Below, piece by piece: positions 25,366 through 33,308 of a DNA stretch of 64,000 nucleotides. Under the pieces are notes generated by a model. It ran no database searches and had not been told where the DNA came from. It worked only from the letters and a program-made list of their open reading frames with translations. Each line of letters starts with the position of its first letter. Position 1 is the first letter of the stretch. A program made the position numbers and the translations under genes. Source of the stretch: Candidatus Latescibacterota bacterium (GTDB taxonomy: Bacteria; Latescibacterota; UBA2968; UBA8231); NCBI GenBank assembly GCA_022819745.1, contig JAJEGS010000022.1, positions 36,699-100,698 on the forward strand, read 5' to 3'.

Positions 25366-28005
25366 TCAATAGGCCACCGCCACCGTGCGCAGCACCTCGG
25401 TCCGTTCCGCGCTCAATCCTCCGGCGTCAACAGCCACCCTAAGCAACGCGCAATAGACGCCCGGCGGAACGCGCATCCCCTGCTCGTCCATGCCGTCCCA
25501 AGCGATCTCGTACTGGCCGGTAGTAGTCGAGTGCTGCTCGGCGAGCTGGCGCATCAGCCGACCGCTCAAATCGTAGATGGCGACTTCCAACGGACCATCG
25601 TCGTCCAGACGCACGACCTTGAAGGCGAAGATCGCATGGTCGTTGACGCCGTCGCCATTAGGCGTAAACGCCGGCGGGCGTACCTCCACGTCGAGCAGCA
25701 GCTCCCCCCGCGTCGGGTCGCCCACCAGCGTCGTCGTATTGCCCGCCACCTCATCGAGCGCGTTGCCTGGATCCACCCGCTGCCAAGTGCCCTCGCCCTC
25801 GGCACTGTGCTGTAAGGACGCGCGCAACACCGCCCCCATGCCAAAAAGCGTCGTGCGGAAATCGAGGCGCACGACCTCAACGTCCGTATTGGGCCGAATC
25901 TCGGCAAAGGATAGGCGCAGGCTGTCCACGCCCGTGGGAATAACCTCGACGCCCTCCACCTCAAGCTCGTCTCCAGCCTGACCCGCGTACAGCCCTGCAA
26001 AACCGAGCGCCATATCCGCTGGCGCAACCAGCAGCAACTGATCGAAACCAGGGTCGCGGCGATCGAATTGCGGCCGCACGTACAGTGAGAAGGGACGCTC
26101 CACACCCAGCGAATCGACCCGGAACGGCGCGATCTCACCCGTCAGCCCTTGGGCTACCGGGCCAGTAAAATTGAGGTGGATCGAGCGCAGTGTGGCGCTG
26201 ATGTCCGGGTCCTCAGACAGCATGGTCGCCCGCACCTTGAGAAACTCGCGCGGGCTAGGCGAGGTAATCGCGCTGCCCGTTAGATTCTCATAGGGCTGGC
26301 TCCAGCCGCTCCAGTCATCCCCTTCGACCTCCTCGGCGACGATCGGCCCCTTGAAGATGTCCAACAGCGTCGGATTGTTGTACTCCTTCTCGGAAATCTC
26401 CGTGCCGTCCTTTTTGAAATAGTGCAGCACCTCGCTCAACTCATTGCCCGTGCGCGTCTGCACCAGCACGTTGGTACCCGGCGGCGTATCCGCGTCCCAC
26501 TCTATCGACAGCAAGTTCCGCCGCCCACCCAGCCGCACCAAGCCAGACTCCAGCCAGACCTCGGGCTGGAACCCCCGGCCGTAGAGCTGTACCGAAGCGG
26601 GGAATCCCCGGTGCCCACCAACGGCCACGATGATTTGCTCCCACACTAGGCGGAAAAAGCGAGTCTTGATCAGTTCAAAGTCGTGGCCTTCATACTCCTT
26701 GCGCGTACTCGACTGCTGGCGGCTGGCCACGGTCGTCCACTTGAGGCTGCCGCCGGCGTTGAGCGCACCGTCCGAGGCGTCGAGGCGGTAGGAGGGAAAG
26801 CTGCCGCGACCGCGGATCGTCTGGCCGCCGTAGGCAATGCGGAAGGTGTCGATCCAGTACGTCGAACCCAAGTCAAAGCTCAGATGGCCTTCGGGGCCGG
26901 GAATGGTCTGTCGGTCGAAAGAGAAGATCAGATCCACGTAGGTCTGCACGTTGCCGTCGATGGTCCGCCCCACCGGCAATCCTTGCGAAGCAAAGACATC
27001 GCCGCCCCGGGCCAAGGCGGCAATCATTGCGTCGTCACCCTCGTGCCAGACTTCAAGTTCGGCCAGCCGGGGCCGCTCCCAGCGGTAGTAAGAGACTCCA
27101 CCCTGCTGATTCGAGGGTAGCTGTGCGTGATCCGCCTCATCGACCTCGGTCAGACGCCCGTCGCGCTGCAACTTGTAATAGACGACCGCGCCCTGCTCGG
27201 CAGCGGGCAACGCCTCGTACTCCTGCTGACTGACCTCGAACCCGCGGTCGAAGTCCGACCCTCGCACCACCACCTGCACCAGACGCACTCCAGTGCCAGC
27301 GAATTCTTGCTGCGGCACCGAGATCGCCGAAGTCGGCGGGGCATTGAGCGGCTGATCCGACAGTTCCTGCTCCTCGGCCTCCGCGCGCTCGCCGAGAGAA
27401 ATTTCCAGCCGCCGCTCGGTCTTGTTCGGCTTCAATGTGCGCCACACCACATCGAACTCCGGCTCTTCCGAAGAGACGAACTTCTCCGGCACCTCGCCAT
27501 CGGAGATCAGCACGTCGTACTGCAGGAAGGGGTCGCCTATACCTTCCTCGACGAACTTGAGCACAATGCGCTTGGCGATTACCAGTCGGCCCAGATCTAC
27601 CGTAAACCACCACTGCGAACCCAACTCGGCAACATCCGCGACCGACTCAGGCTCCCAATAGGTGGTCAAGTCCCCGTCGAGCACATGGAGCACGTCGGGC
27701 GCATTGGAACCCGCTTCTATGGCATCCGCGAGCGCGATTTCCTCGGTCGCCTTCTCTCGCGCGAGGTCTTCGGGCGGATGCAGGCGCAAGAAGTGGACGA
27801 TGTCCTTGGTCGCGTCCGTATTGCGGCGCAACTCAAACGGCGTCACCGTACCGTTTCCGTCGATAGTCAGCGTCCCCACCGGAAACTCCCAAGCGCGCCA
27901 GTGCGCGGCACGGTCGATGACGAGTTGATCCGCAGTGAGCCGGTAGCCGCCCCCTTGGGCATGGACCGCAGCTACCCACAGCAAAACGACGGCGATGTAG
28001 CGCAT
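25366..28005 (-). CDS. Large secreted discoidin-like protein with FlgD/CHU_C C-terminus
   Basis: The 879-residue protein starts with a signal peptide (MRYIAVVLLWVAAVHAQ) and GAGGAGAGG upstream. Two F5/8-type-C-like beta-sandwich regions are visible, around residues 95-190 (LDGDLTTYWEPE...WWFTVDLG) and 335-440 (TIDGNVQTYVDL...LSFDLGS). The C-terminus from residue 780 begins FTPNGDGVND and ends LRTVAVAY, the pattern of FlgD-like/gliding-associated Ig domains that often anchor or export surface proteins. The paralogues at 28152 and 41229 share the same layout and ending. Probably a cell-surface or exported adhesin or carbohydrate binder; no catalytic motif seen. Confidence 0.85.
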   Translation of the reverse strand: MRYIAVVLLWVAAVHAQGGGYRLTADQLVIDRAAHWRAWEFPVGTLTIDGNGTVTPFELRRNTDATKDIVHFLRLHPPEDLAREKATEEIALADAIEAGSNAPDVLHVLDGDLTTYWEPESVADVAELGSQWWFTVDLGRLVIAKRIVLKFVEEGIGDPFLQYDVLISDGEVPEKFVSSEEPEFDVVWRTLKPNKTERRLEISLGERAEAEEQELSDQPLNAPPTSAISVPQQEFAGTGVRLVQVVVRGSDFDRGFEVSQQEYEALPAAEQGAVVYYKLQRDGRLTEVDEADHAQLPSNQQGGVSYYRWERPRLAELEVWHEGDDAMIAALARGGDVFASQGLPVGRTIDGNVQTYVDLIFSFDRQTIPGPEGHLSFDLGSTYWIDTFRIAYGGQTIRGRGSFPSYRLDASDGALNAGGSLKWTTVASRQQSSTRKEYEGHDFELIKTRFFRLVWEQIIVAVGGHRGFPASVQLYGRGFQPEVWLESGLVRLGGRRNLLSIEWDADTPPGTNVLVQTRTGNELSEVLHYFKKDGTEISEKEYNNPTLLDIFKGPIVAEEVEGDDWSGWSQPYENLTGSAITSPSPREFLKVRATMLSEDPDISATLRSIHLNFTGPVAQGLTGEIAPFRVDSLGVERPFSLYVRPQFDRRDPGFDQLLLVAPADMALGFAGLYAGQAGDELEVEGVEVIPTGVDSLRLSFAEIRPNTDVEVVRLDFRTTLFGMGAVLRASLQHSAEGEGTWQRVDPGNALDEVAGNTTTLVGDPTRGELLLDVEVRPPAFTPNGDGVNDHAIFAFKVVRLDDDGPLEVAIYDLSGRLMRQLAEQHSTTTGQYEIAWDGMDEQGMRVPPGVYCALLRVAVDAGGLSAERTEVLRTVAVAY

Positions 28006-28025
28006 AAGTCCTCTCCTCTTAGTAC

Positions 28026-28148
28026 CTGACGTTACGCACGAGCCCTAGGTATGAGATGCTTCGCTGTGCTCAGCATGACACTGGAAAGCGGAGTGCTAGC
28101 ACCTGTCATGCTGAGCGCAGCGCAGCGGAGTCGAAGCATCCCATACCT
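28026..28148. repeat. Intergenic palindromic repeat element
   Basis: The segment opens with CTGACGTTACGC (28026-28037), identical to 58970-58981. Inside it, AGGTATGAGATGCTTCG near 28047 pairs with CGAAGCATCCCATACCT near 28132 (one mismatch), and a 38-base stretch at 28103-28140 recurs at 63313-63350 with one mismatch. A CAGCATGACA motif on the left arm is the reverse of TGTCATGCTG on the right arm. This looks like a mobile palindromic repeat lying between two paralogous genes. Confidence 0.7.
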
Positions 28149-28151
28149 CAG

Positions 28152-30059
28152 TCAATACGCCAGCGAGACGATGCGCGAACGGGCCTTGGTACCGCCATCG
28201 GTCTCCACCTCAAGGCGCAACACGTACAGCCCAGGCGCGAGCAAGGCACCCGTTCCGTCCCGACCATCCCATTCCGCGGCAAACTGGCCGCTCTGCGCCG
28301 GACCGCGGAAAACCTCGCCGATCCTCGTCCCTTGCAAATCGTAGAGCACCACCGCTACCTCGGCACTCCCAATCACATTCAACAAGTCGTATTCGATCCG
28401 CACCGCATCGTTGATCTGATCTCCATTGGGCGTAAACGCCGCTGGCACGAGCCTGAGCGCGCCGACTACCTGCCCGGCGATATTAGTCAGCCCCACGTTC
28501 AGCGTATTGCCCTCGACCAGTTCAACCACCTCGCCCGGCGTCACCACTTGGCGCACCTCCTGCGGCCGAGTGCTATCGTACACCCGCCCCGAAAACAGTG
28601 TCCCGAACTTGAAAACCTCACAGCGGAAGACCACCTCAATCAACTCGCCATCGCGCGCTTGGTCTATCCGCGGAACGCCGACTTCAAAGCCGCGCCCATC
28701 CAGCCGCCGCACTTCAAAGGCGACCTCTTCCCCACTGTAGCGCACCGCGTCAATGCCCTCCGCCTGAGTCGGCGTGTCAATCTCAATCGTATCAAAACCC
28801 AAGTCCTCAGCTTCTAGTCGCGGCAGCAGCATGTAGGTAAACTCCGTCGCCACGCCCGTGGTCGCCAAAACAGGCGCAATCTCGGCCAACACCAAGGAAG
28901 CCATCGGCGGCCTAGACACGGCAAACTGCACGAAGTGCAGCCGTCCCCCAGCCTCTACCGTGGACTGGAAGTTGGCCCGGACCTGCACAAATTGCCGAGG
29001 CTGCGTCCCCTGCATGGCGGCGCTGCTTTGCGTCAAGTCGTAGGCTGCGCTCCAGCCTTCCCAGTTTTCCGTATCGGGCGAGATGCCAGCCTGCTGAGCC
29101 TTCTCTAGCCGATTGTACGACCGCAGCGTCAAAGGTCGCCCCCGAGTATCCAGCCGAGTCCGCTCATCGCCGCGGAACGTGCTGCGCCAATAGGTGTTGG
29201 GATCACTATCGTCGCCAGCGCGCATACTTAGCCCGATGTGTGCTCCGGGATCGACTTGGCTGCCCCAGCTTAATTCGCCCAGCGCCGCGCGCCCACCCAA
29301 ATCGAGCACATTGGACACGTAGCGCGCCGTTGGCGTGAAGCCCTTGCCGTAGATTTCAAACTCGGCGATTTCCCAGATGCCTTGAGTGTTCTCGTGTGCT
29401 TCAAAGAGCATGCGGCGAATCGGCTCTGGCGGCAGTTCCAATTCGACTATCGAGGTCGTGTTTTCGGTAGCCCGATGCACGATATCAAAGTCGATGAAAG
29501 AGCCGCGCGTGCCCGCAGTATATTCGCGCGTACCTTCCTTGAGCGGATCGCCGTCGCTGATGCCGATGATAAAGCGCTGTAGGAAGCGCTCTTCCTCAAA
29601 GCGCTCGCGCGGATAGAACTTGACGCGCTCGACCGTGAAGTTGCCGCCGAACTCGAAGATCAGGCTTTTATTGCGTACGCCGATGCCCGAGGTCGTCCAA
29701 TGCCCGTCGCCCAAGAAGACGGTCTCGACGTCTTCGTCCCACAGCACGGCCTCGGTATCGCCACTTTGCTCCCAGCCCCGCCAGACCAGCGTCTGCACCC
29801 GACCACCGCGCTCCTTGAGGCGCGGCGTCAGGTTTACCGACGGGTCCAGTTGCTCCGGCTCAATAAAGTCCGCATCAATCTTCAGCGATTCGACCTGGCC
29901 GTGCTGCGCCGATTCCACCCCCTCCCAATCGAGCTGCACAAATTCCACCCCTTCGGCCAACTCCGGCTCCGGCAGCGACGAACCGCCAATCCGATAAATC
30001 GTCAGCGCGTCTGCGTAGCTAGCGAGACAAACGAAGGCGAAGATACAAGCTGTTAGCAT
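28152..30059 (-). CDS. Secreted discoidin-like protein with FlgD/CHU_C C-terminus, second copy
   Basis: The 635-residue protein has a signal peptide ending near ASYADA (residue 18), a beta-rich region resembling F5/8 type C domains (GHWTTSGIGVRNKSLIFEFGGNFTV in two parts; IWEIAEFEIYGKGF), the motif GWSAAYDLT shared with the paralogues, and from residue 542 the FTPNGDQIND domain ending RSRIVSLAY. The order mirrors the gene upstream (25366), so the two probably arose by duplication. A 30-residue remnant of another copy lies at 30842-30934. The ribosome site is weak (GGGG about eight bases upstream). Confidence 0.84.
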   Translation of the reverse strand: MLTACIFAFVCLASYADALTIYRIGGSSLPEPELAEGVEFVQLDWEGVESAQHGQVESLKIDADFIEPEQLDPSVNLTPRLKERGGRVQTLVWRGWEQSGDTEAVLWDEDVETVFLGDGHWTTSGIGVRNKSLIFEFGGNFTVERVKFYPRERFEEERFLQRFIIGISDGDPLKEGTREYTAGTRGSFIDFDIVHRATENTTSIVELELPPEPIRRMLFEAHENTQGIWEIAEFEIYGKGFTPTARYVSNVLDLGGRAALGELSWGSQVDPGAHIGLSMRAGDDSDPNTYWRSTFRGDERTRLDTRGRPLTLRSYNRLEKAQQAGISPDTENWEGWSAAYDLTQSSAAMQGTQPRQFVQVRANFQSTVEAGGRLHFVQFAVSRPPMASLVLAEIAPVLATTGVATEFTYMLLPRLEAEDLGFDTIEIDTPTQAEGIDAVRYSGEEVAFEVRRLDGRGFEVGVPRIDQARDGELIEVVFRCEVFKFGTLFSGRVYDSTRPQEVRQVVTPGEVVELVEGNTLNVGLTNIAGQVVGALRLVPAAFTPNGDQINDAVRIEYDLLNVIGSAEVAVVLYDLQGTRIGEVFRGPAQSGQFAAEWDGRDGTGALLAPGLYVLRLEVETDGGTKARSRIVSLAY

Positions 30060-30097
30060 ACCAGACCCCGTTTTATGGCGATAGAAAGCACCCCGTT

Positions 30098-30379
30098 TTA
30101 ATCGGAACGTTGATTTTCTGTCGGCAACATCTCATCCCCAAGGCGCGGTGGCTCATCACCTGCCGTCGCGAGCAGACGGTCAAAAGCCTCCAAATCGGCA
30201 CCGACGGCCCGGTCTTGGAAGTAGCGGGCGGTCCGCAAGGCCGCTAGCTTCTCCGCTACGGCCACGTTGATAAACTGGTCAAGCGTCGTGCCCTCGGCTG
30301 CCGCCACTTTTTCGGCCTCGGATTTGAGCGAGGCGAGCAGATGGAGAGAATACGGGTTCGTGGTAGCCATGATCTTCAT
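30098..30379 (-). CDS. Antitoxin of a PIN toxin pair (HicB/RHH-like)
   Basis: The 93-residue protein contains LLASLKSEAEKVAAAEGTTL and LDQFINVAVAEKLAALRT, the ribbon-helix-helix-like pattern of antitoxins annotated as HicB/CopG-type. The tail is acidic and proline-rich and would wrap the toxin. The start may be the ATG at 30379 or the fourth codon (MATTNPYSL). It overlaps the PIN toxin gene by four bases (ATGA), the toxin being upstream, which reverses the commonest order. Such antitoxins also repress their own promoter. Confidence 0.82.
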   Translation of the reverse strand: MKIMATTNPYSLHLLASLKSEAEKVAAAEGTTLDQFINVAVAEKLAALRTARYFQDRAVGADLEAFDRLLATAGDEPPRLGDEMLPTENQRSD

Positions 30380-30801
30380 CCTTTCTTCAGGCGTTGTATA
30401 GCTTGTGCAGGCGTTAGAATCTGCATGTTAAATAGGGTGGAGCCTGGCAAGAAATCCTGCGTGTTAAACGTCACAATCGCCTCCGCACCTCCACTGACTG
30501 CGGCGTCAAGCACCATTTCATCGTCCGGATCTCGCAGCAGTGGACGCCACAGAAAATAGGGTACTACCGGAGTAACTAGCAGGGCCAACGTATCGAGAAA
30601 GACGTTCACATCCTGTACACTCATCCCGGCAGCTTGGCGTTGCTCTGGACGCATCAGGACCGCTTCATACTCCAGCATCATAGGTACACTCGCGACAGCT
30701 TCAATCTGTTCCATACGCAACGCATTCAAGAGCGCATTAGAAGCACCTGAACGACTGCGAAGGGCTGCAACAATAACGTCGGTGTCAAAGGCTATTTTCA
30801 T
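30376..30801 (-). CDS. PIN-domain ribonuclease toxin
   Basis: The 141-residue protein has the PIN acidic residues: D6 (AFDTDVIV), E44 (MLEYEAVL), D91-D94 region (RDPDDEMVLDAA) and D116 (TFNTQDF), all at normal spacing, so the Mg-dependent RNase site looks complete. It matches the group called 'putative toxin component, PIN family', VapC-like. It is followed by its antitoxin with a four-base overlap. The pair lies between an intact surface-protein gene and a truncated copy of the same gene. Confidence 0.9.
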   Translation of the reverse strand: MKIAFDTDVIVAALRSRSGASNALLNALRMEQIEAVASVPMMLEYEAVLMRPEQRQAAGMSVQDVNVFLDTLALLVTPVVPYFLWRPLLRDPDDEMVLDAAVSGGAEAIVTFNTQDFLPGSTLFNMQILTPAQAIQRLKKG

Positions 30802-30841
30802 TGGCTATTTTCATTGCTGTTTTAGAGGTCCGGCCATCCCC

Positions 30842-30934
30842 TCAGCCAACGCCGATCCGATAAACTGTCAACGCATCGACCATGCTAATCAGACAACCGA
30901 GCACTAGCACAAGTCGGATACAGGTCTTTGGCAT
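30842..30934 (-). pseudogene. Truncated N-terminus of a third discoidin/FlgD-type surface protein
   Basis: The 30-residue frame encodes a signal peptide and then VDALTVYRIG before a stop. The same place in the gene at 28152 reads ADALTIYRIGG, so this is the beginning of a paralogue whose body has been lost. The loss occurs right next to the PIN toxin-antitoxin pair, which separates it from the intact copy. Confidence 0.7.
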
Positions 30935-30981
30935 AGCCTTCTACTCCTGTTGCCTATCTCAAAGCGTCGAATTCCCAAGCG

Positions 30982-31011
30982 TTGACAAGGATGTTTATTA
31001 ATACCTAGGTT
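30982..31011 (+). promoter_or_regulatory. Candidate sigma-70-type promoter
   Basis: TTGACA at 30982-30987 and TAGGTT at 31006-31011, with an 18-base spacer, lie 38 bases before the start of the 31049 gene. The -35 is perfect but the -10 is poor, so this is tentative. Confidence 0.35.
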
Positions 31012-31048
31012 CCCGACAGTGTACCAGTTTTGCAGGAGGATACGAAAA

Positions 31049-31285
31049 ATGAGCAACGAGGCAACAGCAACACAAGCCCCTAACGTCACCCTGAATGTCC
31101 AGCAGCTAGAAGAAGTCATTCGCAAGGTCGTTCGCGAAGAACTCATGACGTTTTCTACACGGGAACAGAGAATTTTTCACCTCGAGAAGGAATCTCCTCT
31201 TTATAAGGATATGGAGGACATTCTTGAACGGAAAAAATCCAGTCAGTTGAAATTCAGTACTCACGACAAAGTTTGGCATGGGTGA
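31049..31285 (+). CDS. Small antitoxin-like protein without an intact partner
   Basis: The start ATG 31049 has a near-consensus AGGAGG about 8 bases upstream, which sets the start within a longer frame. The 78-residue protein has a helical segment LEEVIRKVVREEL, then LEKESPLYKDMEDILERKKS and a C-terminal FSTHDKVWHG. Proteins ending in a similar S-H-E/D-x-V-W motif are common small antitoxin-like proteins. Usually a toxin follows; here a GTG overlaps its stop (GTGA at 31282-31285) but that frame ends after 12 codons at 31320, so the partner seems lost. Confidence 0.72.
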   Translation: MSNEATATQAPNVTLNVQQLEEVIRKVVREELMTFSTREQRIFHLEKESPLYKDMEDILERKKSSQLKFSTHDKVWHG

Positions 31286-31370
31286 ATATCGATATTCAAG
31301 CGATTGAGACACGTCATTAAACGTAATCTTCTCGCTCATAATTCATTCGCCTCCGGTTCCCGTGTCTTCT

Positions 31371-33164
31371 CTACAGAGTCTTGTAGTAGTCCCGTATCTT
31401 GACAGCCATGAGTTCTCTACGCCCTTGCAGGAAAGTGTCATAGCCTTCGACACTTACGGCGTCCATTCCTCCAGGAATACAGTGGGCCGTAAGATTTTCT
31501 TGCAACTGATCGGCATCGGTTATCCCGCCGTAGTGCGTTGCTCCGTTTCTGCACTGCTCCCACAATTCTGAGAAGTATTTTTCTGGTGGCAGAGCCCCGA
31601 TAGCGATATTGATTTCGCTCTGCATCATCACATAATTGGCAATCTGATTGTAGCGACCACGTTGGAAGCCGTGCTTCTGCAAATAGCTACGTGGGAATAC
31701 ATGATGAATGTGCCACTGGCCTTCCAGAAGGTCGCGCACGGTGAGATCACGCGAGAGGAATCCCTTGTCGTTCTCTCTTACTTGGCTTGCGAGGAAGACA
31801 TTGAAATAGGGACTGCTGGCCACCGAGGTATCCATCTGTTGCGGCAAACCTACCTCCCAGAAGGCGTCCGAGAGCTCGGCTCGTTCGATTGTGTCCAGAT
31901 ACCGGCTTACACCCTGTCTAGCGATGTTTCCAATATCGACGCCGAAGGCGGTTTCCGGTGAGCTGGTGTATCTACTTGTCAAGATCGACATTACGAACCA
32001 CCGACGCACGAGCGTCTCAATTCGTTCAGGGGCCTCACCCTGTGAGCGTAACGTCAAAAAGAGGATGTAAGCGAAATTGACAGTGTTCTGGGATCTGATC
32101 AGCGATGAATCCACGAACCCTGCCGAGCGTAAGATCATGACGAACCGTTTGAAGTTAGTCTCGTTCATGTAGCGTAGGATTCCATCCCTGAGTATATGAA
32201 AGGCCTGTTCTGCGATGGCTTCCTCAAACGTACGCGTTTCGAAATTGCGTCCTGAAAGTAGAGCGACTAAGTCCTCTAAACGCCCACGTTTGAATTGCGA
32301 CGTAAACGTGACACGAAGCATATCCGTGTATGAGGGATCGTAGAGGTCATCCTTTTCATTCCTCAGCCACCCCATTGCATGGAAGTAGTCCGTCGAGGCG
32401 AAGTCAGCATCTTTGGCCAAGTCGTTATATGCTTCCGGCGCAACAGCCAGATGGCAAAAGTAGTCGATGCACTTTCGTAGCAGATGGCCGCCGTACTGTT
32501 CACTGGCAGCCATCTTGGACATTGCGAAGTCCGCCGCATTAAGCGAGACACCCTGCGAGTTTATGCGGACAAAGATTTCTGCGACAGTCTCAACCTCCAG
32601 ATCGGAGTTCAACTCGATGACGCCGAGAGAATTATTACGGATACCGCGAAGACGTTCCATGCGATCATCGATTTCGTATTTGTCTGCAATATGATTCGCT
32701 TCGCAGTAGTCGTCCACTAATTGACGTATTCTCGCGTCGGTAGCGAAGACGGTAGATACGTCGGCAATCCATCCCCGGTCCCGGCGTATGGCGGCGTTTG
32801 CCACTTCAAAACGCTCCTCGCCAGGATGAAAGGCGATAGATATCCGTATCCGCTTGTAGTCTTTGTTGACAACCTGCTCCCCATGCAAAGCGGCAAATAG
32901 CGCCATAACACGCTGCTGGCCGTCAATCAAGATACGCTTGCCTGTCGATTGGGTACCATCCTTTAGGCGGACATCCGGGTTCCGCCAAGCAATGAGATAC
33001 CCTACGGGATAGCCGTTGTAAAGTGAATCAATGAAATCACGCACCTTTGCCGCGTTCCAGACGAAGGGACGCTGGATCTCAGGAATAGCGATCTCATCGG
33101 ATTTGATCCAAGTTAGCAGGACCTCGATAGAGTGCTGATTAATTGAGTAACGTTGAATGGGCAT
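31371..33164 (-). CDS. GmrSD-type DUF262/HNH modification-dependent nuclease
   Basis: The 597-residue protein starts with the DUF262 signatures [22 protein letters not shown] (split here: [10 protein letters not shown] at 27-36) and DGQQR at 81-85, the NTPase/ParB-like part of GmrS, followed by [12 protein letters not shown] typical of the family. The C-terminal GmrD-like HNH region begins [11 protein letters not shown] at 485 with a downstream Asn-rich helix. GmrSD and relatives cut DNA carrying modified bases and act as type IV restriction. GAGAGG precedes the ATG. It stands alone, next to the toxin-antitoxin remnants at 30098-31285. Confidence 0.9.
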   Translation of the reverse strand: MPIQRYSINQHSIEVLLTWIKSDEIAIPEIQRPFVWNAAKVRDFIDSLYNGYPVGYLIAWRNPDVRLKDGTQSTGKRILIDGQQRVMALFAALHGEQVVNKDYKRIRISIAFHPGEERFEVANAAIRRDRGWIADVSTVFATDARIRQLVDDYCEANHIADKYEIDDRMERLRGIRNNSLGVIELNSDLEVETVAEIFVRINSQGVSLNAADFAMSKMAASEQYGGHLLRKCIDYFCHLAVAPEAYNDLAKDADFASTDYFHAMGWLRNEKDDLYDPSYTDMLRVTFTSQFKRGRLEDLVALLSGRNFETRTFEEAIAEQAFHILRDGILRYMNETNFKRFVMILRSAGFVDSSLIRSQNTVNFAYILFLTLRSQGEAPERIETLVRRWFVMSILTSRYTSSPETAFGVDIGNIARQGVSRYLDTIERAELSDAFWEVGLPQQMDTSVASSPYFNVFLASQVRENDKGFLSRDLTVRDLLEGQWHIHHVFPRSYLQKHGFQRGRYNQIANYVMMQSEINIAIGALPPEKYFSELWEQCRNGATHYGGITDADQLQENLTAHCIPGGMDAVSVEGYDTFLQGRRELMAVKIRDYYKTL

Positions 33165-33308
33165 CTATCCTCTCTTTCGATTTGTAGCTCTGGTATGCGA
33201 AATTGGTGCAGTGACTTCAAGCTCTAGTTGAGCAACTCCCACTCTTTGACACGATGGCTGGATTGTAACTCCCTGTTGCTCCATAGTAGGCCATTTCTAT
33301 TACCCGCC

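Noticed and set aside
31106..31339. Minus-strand frame of 77 codons with GGAGG upstream of its ATG
   Set aside because: It lies antisense to the 31049 gene, which has a stronger ribosome site and a recognisable antitoxin-like sequence; the antisense product has no family features.
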